This document shows, in pieces, positions 44,707 to 52,314 of a stretch of DNA of 64,000 nt (the stretch's first letter is position 1; every line of letters starts with the position of its first letter). The notes beneath the pieces are model-generated. The model was not told where the DNA came from, did no database searches, and saw only the letters and a program-made list of their open reading frames with translations. The translations under genes and the position numbers were made by a program. This DNA comes from Anaerolineales bacterium (GTDB lineage Bacteria > Chloroflexota > Anaerolineae > JAAEKA01): NCBI GenBank assembly GCA_020634615.1, contig JACKBI010000008.1, positions 1 to 64,000 on the forward strand, given 5' to 3'.

Positions 44707-45705
44707 TCAGCCTTTCGCCTCCAGCGCGCGCAACACCTTCTCCGGCGTCACCGGCAGGTCGTTGATGCGCACGCCGACGGCGTTGTAGATGGCGTTGACG
44801 ATGGCGGGAATCGGTGAGTTGGCGGTCATCTCGCCAACGCCTTTGACGCCGTAGGGTCCGTTGGCGCTGGGATACTCCAGCACCACGCTTTCGATCACCG
44901 GCAGCTCAGCCGGGCCGGGTAGCACGTAGTCGGAGAAGCCCGTCGGCGCGTAGTCCGTGGCCGGGTAGTAGGGCGCGGTCGTCTCGTAGAGCGCGTGCGC
45001 CATGCCCATGAACGCGCCGCCCACGATCTGCCCTTTGACCAGCCCAGGGTTGACCTGGCGGCCGACCTCGTAGGCGCTGCGCAGGCTGAGCACGGTTACC
45101 ACGCCGGTCTCGGTATCCACCTCGACCTCGGCGACCGTGCAGGCGTGCGCCTCGGTGCTGTCGGGGTCCATCTTGCCGGTGTCGGGATCGACCGGGCTTT
45201 TGGGCTTCATGAACATGCCGCGGCCTGAGATGGTGCGCGCGTACTTGAAGTGCGCCGCCAGCGCGACGTCGATCACCGAGACGGCGCGGTCGGGCGATCC
45301 CTTGACACGGATCATCCCTTGGCCGTCGGTTTCCAGGTCGTCGGCGCTGGCCTCCAGTTCATCGGCGGCCACTTCCATCATTACTTTCTTGGCTTCCTCA
45401 GCAGCCTGCATGACCGCGTTGCCGACGCGGTGGGTGGCGCGGCTGGCGAAGGTGCCCATGCAATGCGGGCCGGTGTCGGTGTCGGCGGTGTCCACCAACA
45501 CCGTGTCGAAGGGCACGCCCAGCGTCTCCGCGCCAATCTGTGCGATGACGGTTTTCAAGCCTTGGCCGAGGTCGGTGCTGGAGAGGCTGATGACGAAGTT
45601 GCCGGTGGTGGTGGCGTGGATCAGCGCCTGGGAGGGGTCGCCGCCCAGGTTCATCCCGGTCGGATAGTTGACGGCTGCCATGCCGGTGCCGCGTTTCTTA
45701 GCCAT
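44707..45705 (-). CDS. Molybdenum hydroxylase molybdopterin subunit, C-terminal half (NdhM-like)
   Basis: 332 residues equal to the second half of an XdhB/CoxL-type large subunit. It contains STDLGQGLKTVIAQIGAETL (about 42-61), DTGPHCMGTFASRATHRVGN and the catalytic glutamate region PYGVKGVGEMTANSPIPAIV (about 288-307). Its ATG overlaps the preceding gene by 8 bases and has its own AAGGAGG seven bases upstream, so the split is a real two-gene arrangement. The family hydroxylates N-heterocycles and related compounds using water as oxygen source. Last gene of the four-gene enzyme. Confidence 0.9.
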   Translation of the reverse strand: MAKKRGTGMAAVNYPTGMNLGGDPSQALIHATTTGNFVISLSSTDLGQGLKTVIAQIGAETLGVPFDTVLVDTADTDTGPHCMGTFASRATHRVGNAVMQAAEEAKKVMMEVAADELEASADDLETDGQGMIRVKGSPDRAVSVIDVALAAHFKYARTISGRGMFMKPKSPVDPDTGKMDPDSTEAHACTVAEVEVDTETGVVTVLSLRSAYEVGRQVNPGLVKGQIVGGAFMGMAHALYETTAPYYPATDYAPTGFSDYVLPGPAELPVIESVVLEYPSANGPYGVKGVGEMTANSPIPAIVNAIYNAVGVRINDLPVTPEKVLRALEAKG

Positions 45706-47056
45706 GCTGCGCCTCCTTGTCCCATGAACTCATCGCCTTCAGGTTGGCCGGCAGATCGTGGCCGGTCATCTCCGCCGCGGCCTGCATCACTTCGATCAGG
45801 GTCGCGTCCTCGACTTCCTTCTGGTGCGGGCGCATGTCGCCGTTGCGGTAGGCGTTGAGGAAACGTATCTCCCACGGGTCCATGCCCACCAACTCGGCGA
45901 TCCTGTCCATCTGCACCTCGACTGCGAAGGAGGCCGGGGTGACGCCGAAGCCGCGCATCGCGCTGCTGGGCTGGCGGTTGGTGTAGACGCAGTGGGCGTC
46001 GATGTGGACGTTGGGGATGTTGTACGGGCCCGACAGGTTGGCGGCGTGCTTGGTGACCGCATAGGGCGAGTGGCGGTTGTACGCGCCGGCGTCGTGGTAG
46101 CTGATCACCTGGCGGGCGATGATGCGGCCATCCTTCATCACGCCGTCCTTGTAGTAGAGCCGCCAGGCGGCGCGCGTCGACGAGATGCGCATCTCCTCCT
46201 GGCGGGTGTAGCGGTACTTGACCGGCCGGCCGGTCTTCATGGCAGCCAGGATCGCGATCGGCTCGACGATGACGTCCACCTTGCCGCCGAAGCCGCCGCC
46301 CACCGTCCCGCCGACGAAGTGCAGATTTTGGAAGGGCGCCTGCAGGATCAGCGCGCTGTTGTCCAGCGAGAAGAAGAGCGCCTGCGTGTTGGTGTAGACG
46401 GTGTAGCGGCCGTTGGGCTCCGGGCGCACGATGCAGCCGGTGGTCTCGGTCGGCGCGTGCTCGATGGGGCTGGTCGTGTAGCGTTCCTCGACGATGTAGT
46501 CGGCCTGATCGAAGCCGCGTTGGACGTCGCCGTAGCGCACCTTGCGGAAGGCGTTGCTCTGGCCGTGCTCGTAGTCGTAGACGAAGTAGTTAGTGCCCCA
46601 CGGCTTGAGGATCGGCGCGCCCGGTTTCAGCGCCTCTTCGACGTCGAAGACGGCCGGCAGCTCCTCCAGGTCGAGGCGTACCTTGTCGGCGGCCTCGGTG
46701 GCCGCCGCTTCGCTCTCCGCGAGGATGGCCGCGATCTGCTCGCCCTGCCAGAGCACCTTGTCCTGGGCCAGCACCGGTTCATCGTCCGGGCCGACGCCGA
46801 TCAGGCAGAGAATGGTGTAGATGTTCTTGGGCACGTCTTTCCAGGTCAGCGCGCGCACGAAGCCGGGTACCTTCTCGGCCTCGGAGAAGTCGATGCCGCG
46901 GATGATGCCGTGGTGGATCGGGCTGCGCACCATCTTGAGATAGAGCGTGTCGGGAAAGGAGATGTCGTCGATGTAGACCGTCTTGCCGGTGACGTGGCCG
47001 AGGCCATCGCGGCGCGGCACAGACTGGCCGACAACGTTCAGTTCCTGGGCGGTCAT
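45698..47056 (-). CDS. Molybdenum hydroxylase molybdopterin subunit, N-terminal half (NdhL-like)
   Basis: 452 residues covering the first half of the large subunit: an aldehyde-oxidase hammerhead domain (about 1-125; GHVTGKTVYIDDISFPDTLY), then the first molybdopterin-binding domain with GGTVGGGFGGKVDV (about 248-261) and SSAMRGFGV (about 366-374). The latter fits the xanthine/nicotinate dehydrogenase type, not the AYXCSFR loop of form I CO dehydrogenase. It ends at residue HG just inside the next gene. Start overlaps the 2Fe-2S subunit by 4 bases. Confidence 0.9.
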   Translation of the reverse strand: MTAQELNVVGQSVPRRDGLGHVTGKTVYIDDISFPDTLYLKMVRSPIHHGIIRGIDFSEAEKVPGFVRALTWKDVPKNIYTILCLIGVGPDDEPVLAQDKVLWQGEQIAAILAESEAAATEAADKVRLDLEELPAVFDVEEALKPGAPILKPWGTNYFVYDYEHGQSNAFRKVRYGDVQRGFDQADYIVEERYTTSPIEHAPTETTGCIVRPEPNGRYTVYTNTQALFFSLDNSALILQAPFQNLHFVGGTVGGGFGGKVDVIVEPIAILAAMKTGRPVKYRYTRQEEMRISSTRAAWRLYYKDGVMKDGRIIARQVISYHDAGAYNRHSPYAVTKHAANLSGPYNIPNVHIDAHCVYTNRQPSSAMRGFGVTPASFAVEVQMDRIAELVGMDPWEIRFLNAYRNGDMRPHQKEVEDATLIEVMQAAAEMTGHDLPANLKAMSSWDKEAQHG

Positions 47057-47550
47057 CTGTGTGCCTCCTTTCCATTGCTTGCTGCCATACGTCCGGCAGC
47101 GTCTTGAATCGCCTCGATGATCGGTTCATAGGCGGTGCAGCGGCAGTAGTTGCCCGCCAGCGCGTCGATGATGTCGTCGCGCAGCGGCTCGGGGTTGCTG
47201 TCCAGCAGCGCCTTGCCCACCAGGATCATGCCCGATGTGCAGTAGCCGCACTGGGCCGCGTAGTTGTCGACGAAGGCTTGCTGCAGGGGATGCAGCCCGT
47301 CGCGCGGGGTCAGCCCTTCCAGCGTCACCACGTCCTGGCCGGCGATGTCCTCGGCGGGCAGCAAGCAGGACATCATCGGCTGGCCGTCCACCAGCACGGT
47401 GCAACTGCCGCAGCCGCCCTGCTTGCAGCCGCTCTTGGTGGCGGTGTAGCCAAGCTGCTCGCGCAGCACCGTCTGCACGGTGGTCAGCGGCTTGACCATC
47501 ACCTCGGTCAGGCGGCCGTTGAGGGTGAACTCCACAATTCTAGATGCCAT
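47053..47550 (-). CDS. Molybdenum hydroxylase 2Fe-2S subunit
   Basis: 165 residues with both iron-sulfur sites: plant-type ferredoxin motif SGCKQGGCGSCTVLVDG (about 41-57) with a fourth Cys in MMSCLLPAE, and the helical second site QCGYCTSGM plus NYCRCTAYEPII. It passes electrons from the molybdenum centre to the FAD subunit. Its start overlaps the FAD gene by 11 bases and its stop overlaps the next start by 4, showing tight translational coupling. Confidence 0.95.
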   Translation of the reverse strand: MASRIVEFTLNGRLTEVMVKPLTTVQTVLREQLGYTATKSGCKQGGCGSCTVLVDGQPMMSCLLPAEDIAGQDVVTLEGLTPRDGLHPLQQAFVDNYAAQCGYCTSGMILVGKALLDSNPEPLRDDIIDALAGNYCRCTAYEPIIEAIQDAAGRMAASNGKEAHR

Positions 47551-48391
47551 CGCTCGCCTCCTTTGCGACGATCTGGGCCAGCGCGCGCCGCACCATCACC
47601 GGGATCATCTTGCGGCGATACCAGGCGCTGGCCACCGCGTCGTCCATCGGATCGCTGGCCTCGGCCGCCAGCTCACCGGCGTGGGCGATGGCTGCCTCGT
47701 CCAGCACGGAGCCGATCAGTCGCGACTCGGCGCGCCGGGCGCGGAACGGGTGTGGTCCGACGCCGTTGAGCGCCAGCCGCGCGTCGCTGACCCGCTGGCC
47801 GTCCAGCGTGATGAGCGCGGCGACCGTGACGATGGACGGGGTATTTGTCTCGCGGCGGGCGAACTTGAGATAGGCTGTCTGGCCGGCAGGCACCGGCACG
47901 CGGATCTCGCTCACCAACTCGCCCGGCTGCACAACGGTGGTCATGAAGCCGGTGTAGAAGTCGTTGAGCGGCACGACCCGCTGGCCGGCTGCGCTGGTCA
48001 GCACAACCTGCGCGTCCAGCGCCAGCAGCGCGACGGCGAAGTCACCGGAGGGCGGCGGCGCAAACAGGTTGCCGCCCACGGTTGCCATGTTACGAATCGC
48101 CCAGCCGCCGACGTTGTGGGCAGCCTTCTGCAGGAGCGGGATCTCGTCCCAGGTCAGCATCCGGGAGAGGGTGACGGTCGCGCCGATGGCGTGGTGGCCG
48201 TTGCTGCGGCTGATGCTGTCGAGGCCGGCGCGCCGCAGCCCCATGACCCGCTCGGGGAAGCTGATCCCATCGTTGATCAATGGCATAGCGATGGTGCCGC
48301 CGGCCATGACCAGCAGGGACGGGCCGTGTTCGGCCAGCAGGCCGACCGCTTCGTCCACGGATTTCGGCAGGTAGTATGCCTGGGTGGTCAC
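47540..48391 (-). CDS. Molybdenum hydroxylase FAD subunit
   Basis: 283 residues from GTG 48391, preceded by AAGGAGG; a longer frame upstream runs into a repeat element. Contains LLVMAGGTIAMPLIND (about 26-41), the FAD-binding segment AIGATVTLSRMLTWDEIP (about 69-86) and TVGGNLFAPPPSGDFAVALL (about 106-125). It accepts electrons from the 2Fe-2S subunit. The order FAD, 2Fe-2S, Mo N-half, Mo C-half equals that of Eubacterium barkeri nicotinate dehydrogenase as I recall it. Confidence 0.92.
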   Translation of the reverse strand: MTTQAYYLPKSVDEAVGLLAEHGPSLLVMAGGTIAMPLINDGISFPERVMGLRRAGLDSISRSNGHHAIGATVTLSRMLTWDEIPLLQKAAHNVGGWAIRNMATVGGNLFAPPPSGDFAVALLALDAQVVLTSAAGQRVVPLNDFYTGFMTTVVQPGELVSEIRVPVPAGQTAYLKFARRETNTPSIVTVAALITLDGQRVSDARLALNGVGPHPFRARRAESRLIGSVLDEAAIAHAGELAAEASDPMDDAVASAWYRRKMIPVMVRRALAQIVAKEASDGI

Positions 48392-48436
48392 ATTGATACC
48401 TCCTTGAGACAGATAGTTGGCACAGGCGACTTGACA

Positions 48437-48520
48437 GACTTCGGAAGTCGCCGCGGGTTGCATGATGGCGCTTTGTCAGGGCACCAGCGGCCCGCGTTGC
48501 GACCGGCGACTTCCGAAGTC
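48437..48520. repeat. Inverted-repeat element, family F1, copy 3
   Basis: 84 bp with GACTTCGGAAGTC (48437-48449) and GACTTCCGAAGTC (48508-48520). It fills almost the whole gap between the cyclase gene (3 bases away) and the FAD subunit gene, so it is likely transcribed within the operon. Confidence 0.88.
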
Positions 48521-48523
48521 TCC

Positions 48524-49192
48524 TCAGTCCTCAACCAGTGCAAAGAAGCGGGCCGGTGAACCTTCTGCGCCGCGGATCTTGATAAACGGCGCGAAGAACT
48601 GCACGCGGCGGTCGGTGGGAAGCTGCGAAAGGTTGGTCATCTGCTGCATCAGGATCGCCCCGTTTTCCAGGATGACCTTGTGGATGATGAAGTCCTCGGA
48701 CGTGAAATCGGGCAGGCGGGCGCAGTATTCGCTGAAGCAGTCGAAACCGATGGCGCGTGCACCGTTGTCAACCAGCCACTGGGCAGCTTCGGGCGTACAC
48801 CAGGGCGAGTCGAGGTAATAGGTCGGCCAGTTGCCCCACTGCTTTTCGGTCCAGTCGGTGCGCACCAGCACGATGTCGCCCGCTTGCAGGTCAGGCAGGC
48901 GTGACGCCACATCCTCGACGGTGATGGCGTGGTTCGGCCCGACGTGGCTCAGATCCACCACCCGCGCCAGCCCGAAGACCCGTTCCAGCGGCACATCCAC
49001 CGCCGTCTCGCCGTCGGCCTGCACGTGCTTCGTAAAGTCCACGTGTGACCCGGTGTGCAGCAGCATTTCGATCTTGCTGGCCTGCCAGAAGCCGGGGCCG
49101 CGGTGAAAGGACGTCAGTTTGAGCTGGAGGTTGACCGACGGAGGGCTGAGCGTATCCTCGCCAATAGGGACTGAAAGATCGACAATGCGCAT
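48524..49192 (-). CDS. Cyclase-family (kynurenine formamidase-like) metal hydrolase
   Basis: 222 residues of the PF04199 family. The metal motif HTGSHVDFTKHV (about 46-57) is the family's H-x-G-x-H-x-D; IVDLSVPIGEDT opens the protein and GDIVLVRTDWTEK lies at about 104-116. Members hydrolyse amide or cyclic bonds, for example N-formylkynurenine. AAGGAGGT precedes the ATG. The preceding coxG-like frame runs 79 bases into this gene. It fits a role after ring hydroxylation in a degradation pathway. Confidence 0.87.
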   Translation of the reverse strand: MRIVDLSVPIGEDTLSPPSVNLQLKLTSFHRGPGFWQASKIEMLLHTGSHVDFTKHVQADGETAVDVPLERVFGLARVVDLSHVGPNHAITVEDVASRLPDLQAGDIVLVRTDWTEKQWGNWPTYYLDSPWCTPEAAQWLVDNGARAIGFDCFSEYCARLPDFTSEDFIIHKVILENGAILMQQMTNLSQLPTDRRVQFFAPFIKIRGAEGSPARFFALVED

Positions 49193-49695
49193 CCATACCT
49201 CCTTTGCCAGGGATTGGCGGGGCTGGCGGGCTGGACGGAGCCAGTTGCCGCGGCTCGCTCTGCTTGCAGGTCGCGGTTCAGGGTGTCCAGTCCCTGGTTG
49301 ATGAGCGTCTTGGCGACGCCTTCCACGAAGCGCGGGCTCATCCGTGCCAGCGCGCCGCTGAGAATGCCCTGCGCCTCGTAGGTCAGCAGGGTCTGGCCGT
49401 CGTTGTCTGCCAGGCAGAAGCTGGCTGTGCCGCTGACCCGGCCGGTCGGTCCGGTGACGTCGCCCTGGAAGCGGCAGCGCTCCGGCTCCTCACGCTCCAG
49501 AACCCGCACCGTCGTCTCGTACGCGCCGCTGATGGCCGACAGCCACATCATGAACGTGCCGTGGTACTCGTCCGGCGACACCTGCTCCAGCCGCTGGCAG
49601 CCGGGGATCAGACTGGCCAGCTCCGCCGGGTCAAAGATGTGCGGCCAAGCCTCAACGCGGGTGGCATCAAGCGTATACGAGCCGCTGACTTTCAT
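49114..49695 (-). CDS. CoxG-like SRPBCC protein, C-terminus possibly altered
   Basis: 193 residues. Residues 1 to about 150 match CoxG (SRPBCC fold): SGSYTLDATRVEAWPHIFDP (about 4-23), LIPGCQRLEQVSPDEYHGTF and LTYEAQGILSGALARMSPRF. CoxG proteins help anchor or assemble CO dehydrogenase-type enzymes. The last 40 residues (basic, Ser-rich) are read through the Shine-Dalgarno site and start of the cyclase gene, which is unusual; a stop may have been lost or a base miscalled near 49200. Confidence 0.8.
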   Translation of the reverse strand: MKVSGSYTLDATRVEAWPHIFDPAELASLIPGCQRLEQVSPDEYHGTFMMWLSAISGAYETTVRVLEREEPERCRFQGDVTGPTGRVSGTASFCLADNDGQTLLTYEAQGILSGALARMSPRFVEGVAKTLINQGLDTLNRDLQAERAAATGSVQPASPANPWQRRYGCALSIFQSLLARIRSALRRSTSSSN

Positions 49696-49778
49696 AGCAA
49701 CAATCCACAGAAGCTCGACTTTCCGGCAAAGTCCAGCTTCTAAACCGACGCTCGTCTGAAACCGGGAGGAACCAAATC

Positions 49779-49845
49779 GACAGGATTTACAGGATTAACC
49801 GGATTGAAGCAGTCCCAAAATCCGGTTAATCCTGTAAATCCTGTC
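49779..49845. repeat. Perfect 27-bp inverted repeat (hairpin)
   Basis: Arms 49779-49805 and 49819-49845 pair without mismatch around a 13-base loop. The arm begins GACAGGATTTACAGGATT, a motif I know as a dispersed repeat in many bacterial genomes. Lying just downstream of the FAH gene, it could also act as a terminator or mRNA 3' end. Confidence 0.85.
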
Positions 49846-49893
49846 CATGATTGGTCACGAACGGTTGATCGCAAATGAACATTTGGATGCGCC

Positions 49894-50805
49894 CTAGCGC
49901 ACGTTGTGCAGCGTGGCGAGCTTGTCGATCTCGACCTCGACCTGGTCGCCCGGGTGCAGGAAGATCTGCGGGTCGCGGAAGACGCCAACGCCGGCCGGCG
50001 TGCCGGTCAGCACGACATCGCCCGGCAGCAGCGTCGCCGTTTGGCTGATGAAGCTCAGGATCTGCGGCACCTTGAAGACCAGTTCAGCAGTGTTAGAGTC
50101 CTGCAACAGGTGGCCGTTGACCCGGCAGCGAATCGCCAGGCTGTGCGGGTCGCCGATCTCATCCGCGGTCACCAGCGCCGGTCCCAGCGGGCAGAAGGTG
50201 TCGAAGGACTTGCCGCGGATCCACTGGCCGTCGCCGAACTGCACATCGCGCGCGCTGACGTCGTTGGCGATGGTGTAGCCGGCGATGTAGTCGTACGCGT
50301 CCTCGACCGGCACGTTGTGCGCCCGCTTGCCGATGACAAAGGCCAGCTCCGCCTCGTAGTCCACCTGCTGGCTGGTTCCGGCCGGCCAGGTGATCGCGTC
50401 GCCGTAGCCGATCAGCGCCGTCGGGAACTTGCTGAACAGGATCAGGTTCTTGGGCAGGTCGATGTTTTGCTCGCGGCAGTGGTCGGCGTAGTTCAGCCCG
50501 CAGCAGACGATTTTGCTGGGGTCGGGCACCGGCGGCGCCAGGCTGACCGCTTCCAGCGGGTGCGAAACTGGCACCAGCACCTCGATTCCTTGCACTTCCA
50601 GCCAGTTCAGCGTCTTCGCGGCTACTTGCATAGCTGTGTCGCCGGCTTCCAGCAACGCACGCATCGTGGTTGGAAAGGCAGGCTGCTGCGTGTCATGGAC
50701 AGCCTCGAAAAACGCGGCAACCGCGCGCGGCAGATCGATGGCGCGTCCTTTAGCAATCGCGCCCAAAATGGGTTTCTCTTCAACGCTGAAGGTGATCAGT
50801 TTCAT
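49894..50805 (-). CDS. Fumarylacetoacetate hydrolase-family protein
   Basis: 303 residues from ATG 50805, with AAGGA upstream. The FAH catalytic domain spans about 95-300: CCGLNYADHCREQN (about 104-117), VDYEAELAFVIGKRAHNVP (metal Glu residues, about 151-169), NDVSARDVQF and LLPGDVVLTGTPAGVGVFRD (about 262-281). Members cleave C-C bonds or decarboxylate and tautomerise diketo acids in aromatic degradation. It starts 25 bases after the GntR stop, in an apparent operon with its regulator. Confidence 0.9.
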   Translation of the reverse strand: MKLITFSVEEKPILGAIAKGRAIDLPRAVAAFFEAVHDTQQPAFPTTMRALLEAGDTAMQVAAKTLNWLEVQGIEVLVPVSHPLEAVSLAPPVPDPSKIVCCGLNYADHCREQNIDLPKNLILFSKFPTALIGYGDAITWPAGTSQQVDYEAELAFVIGKRAHNVPVEDAYDYIAGYTIANDVSARDVQFGDGQWIRGKSFDTFCPLGPALVTADEIGDPHSLAIRCRVNGHLLQDSNTAELVFKVPQILSFISQTATLLPGDVVLTGTPAGVGVFRDPQIFLHPGDQVEVEIDKLATLHNVR

Positions 50806-50830
50806 GGGATGAAGTCCTTGGCAGGAGGCG

Positions 50831-51550
50831 TCAGTTCCGATCCGCGAGGTCCTGCAAATCGGCGGTTTTTCCGAGGCTCCGTTCGACGTGGTCGAGGTGG
50901 TCCAGCATCGCCTGCGCCGCAGCGTCGGGGTCATGCGCCTTGATGGCGGCCACGATCGCGCGGTGGTCGGTCACAGTGCGGTCGCGCACGCTCTGGCTGG
51001 CGCCGGTGCGGCTGCGGCTGGCCAGTCCCATGCGGCTCATGCTGGCCATGACCCGCTTCAGAAGGGGTTGCCGGTGGCCTCGGCCATCAGCTCGTGCATG
51101 GCCAGGTCGATCTGCAGGAAGGCCACCGCGTCGCCGGCATTCGACCGACTGGTTGAACATCGCTTCCAACGCGGCGGTCTGGGCATCGCTGGCCGCGCTG
51201 GCGCAGCCAGACCCGGCAATGCCGACTTCCAGGATGCGGCGCACCTCGAACAGGTGGTGGATCGTCGAGTCGTCCAGCGAGATGACGAAGTCCAGGTGCT
51301 CCACCAGCAGGTCCGGCTCCAGCGAGGTGACGTAGGTGCCATCGCCCTGGCGTATCTCGACGACGTTCATCATCGAAGCGCGCAATGCCTCGCGCAGGGA
51401 CGGCCGGCTGACCTGCATGGTCGCGGCCAGCTCGCGTTCAGGCGGCAGCTTGTCGCCCGGCTTGAGCTGCTTTTCCTGGATCAGTGAGAGGAGGCGGGCC
51501 GAGATCTCTTCGGCGATGGCGCTCTTTCGGACAGGTTCGAAGGTAGCCAC
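50831..51550 (-). CDS. GntR/FadR-type (FCD) transcriptional regulator with two compensating frame breaks
   Basis: 239 residues from GTG 51550. Winged HTH at about 10-75: KPGDKLPPERELAATMQVSR (about 30-49). The FCD ligand domain follows, but residues about 132-157 read as Arg/Gly-rich nonsense; the neighbouring frame there gives NAGDAVAFLQIDLAMHELMA, exactly what the family needs. The frame shifts near 51140 and returns near 51063, in a CCCC run. With both bases corrected the protein is normal. It probably represses itself and the FAH gene via the operator at 51572-51596. Confidence 0.85.
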   Translation of the reverse strand: MATFEPVRKSAIAEEISARLLSLIQEKQLKPGDKLPPERELAATMQVSRPSLREALRASMMNVVEIRQGDGTYVTSLEPDLLVEHLDFVISLDDSTIHHLFEVRRILEVGIAGSGCASAASDAQTAALEAMFNQSVECRRRGGLPADRPGHARADGRGHRQPLLKRVMASMSRMGLASRSRTGASQSVRDRTVTDHRAIVAAIKAHDPDAAAQAMLDHLDHVERSLGKTADLQDLADRN

Positions 51551-51571
51551 GGGAGCATTCTCTGTGAGGTA

Positions 51572-51596
51572 AATTGGTCAGACCACCTGACCAATT
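51572..51596. promoter_or_regulatory. Operator palindrome of the GntR/FCD regulator
   Basis: AATTGGTCAG (51572-51581) and CTGACCAATT (51587-51596) form a perfect inverted repeat. Inside lies TGGTCAGACCA (51575-51585), the kind of TGGTnnnACCA core bound by FadR-subfamily regulators. It overlaps the expected transcription start, which suits repression. Confidence 0.82.
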
Positions 51597-51599
51597 GTG

Positions 51600-51626
51600 A
51601 TTATACGCGAAGGCGGTGGCTGTCAA
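51600..51626 (-). promoter_or_regulatory. Strong sigma70-type promoter for gntR-FAH
   Basis: On the minus strand a perfect TTGACA (51621-51626) and a perfect TATAAT (51600-51605) are separated by 15 bp, slightly short. The operator starts right after the -10. Confidence 0.78.
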
Positions 51627-51639
51627 AAAGGGGGTCACT

Positions 51640-51813
51640 GTCATGCTGAACGGATCGAGCGGCCAACGGTGTTAGCAACTGCACCATGTCTGACACGCAC
51701 CAGGCTTTAGCGCACATAACGTTAGTGAAGCATCTCTTCTTCGCATGAGACGCGAGACGCTTCACTGGCGATTCGTTCAAGTCGAGTTGTGCGCCAGACC
51801 CATTCAGCGTGAC
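51640..51813. repeat. MITE-like 174-bp element, copy 2
   Basis: Ends GTCATGCTGAACG (51640-51652) and CATTCAGCGTGAC (51801-51813) are imperfect inverted repeats, with inner arms TAGTGAAGCATCTC / GAGACGCTTCACTGG. It is a relative of 43857-44031 and lies just upstream of the gntR promoter. Confidence 0.78.
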
Positions 51814-51826
51814 AACACGATGGAAG

Positions 51827-52192
51827 TTACCGAACGGTGAGATTGTCGATATTCAAGTCCAGCAGTACGACACCCGTGGCGGCGAGGCGCGGATTGGCCG
51901 CCACCAGCGTGGCTGAGGTGATCTCGTCGCGCAGGGTGGTCAACTGGGCGCGCGACGGTTGCATGCCCACCAATATCTGTTCCAGCGCGCCGGTGATGGC
52001 GGTGTGCACATGCGCGATCTGGGTTTCCAGGTTACCGACAGCGGCCAGCAGTTCCAAGCTGCGCACCTGGGGCATGGCGTTGCCGGCCGCGTGAACCTGA
52101 CCACAGTCCAGCTCGACCGGCGTGGCGGTCTGCCATACGATCCAGATTGGGAAGTCATTGCTCTGCCGGTCGCCGTTGGTTTTTCGTTCCAT
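51827..52192 (-). CDS. Hypothetical protein
   Basis: 121 residues from ATG 52192, with GAGGAG upstream. After a polar start (MERKTNGDRQSNDF) it has helical segments (SLELLAAVGNLETQIAHVHT, about 45-64) and ends in NIDNLTVR. No known domain recognised. It lies between gntR and the broken CaiB gene, on the same strand, and may belong to that pathway. Confidence 0.55.
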   Translation of the reverse strand: MERKTNGDRQSNDFPIWIVWQTATPVELDCGQVHAAGNAMPQVRSLELLAAVGNLETQIAHVHTAITGALEQILVGMQPSRAQLTTLRDEITSATLVAANPRLAATGVVLLDLNIDNLTVR

Positions 52193-52226
52193 AGCGTTGT
52201 TTTCGATCTCCTCAACCGTTTTGTCC

Positions 52227-52305
52227 AGCTCTGGCCGGTCTCAGACCGAGTCAGCGTCGAGGCACACCCATGCAGGCTGGCTCGGTCTGGAGACCGGCCA
52301 GAGCT
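52227..52305. repeat. Inverted-repeat element, family F5, full copy
   Basis: 79 bp. The outer arms AGCTCTGGCCGGTCT (52227-52241) and AGACCGGCCAGAGCT (52291-52305) are perfect inverted repeats, and each end is also a palindrome (CGGTCT-C-AGACCG; CGGTCT-GG-AGACCG). Related lone ends: 38809-38826 and 44459-44481. Confidence 0.85.
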
Positions 52306-52314
52306 GGGGGGCGT

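Noticed and set aside
45698..45705. Programmed or accidental frameshift joining the two molybdopterin halves
   Set aside because: The downstream half has its own ATG with a strong AAGGAGG at proper spacing, and the split matches known four-subunit enzymes.
45758..47107. 449-residue open frame on the plus strand opposite the molybdopterin subunit
   Set aside because: It is the Val/Ala/Asp-rich mirror of a conserved enzyme gene and has no ribosome site or motif.
44707..48391. Aerobic CO dehydrogenase (CoxMSL), form I
   Set aside because: The signature active-site loop AYXCSFR is absent; the corresponding loop is SAMRGFGV, and the large subunit is split.
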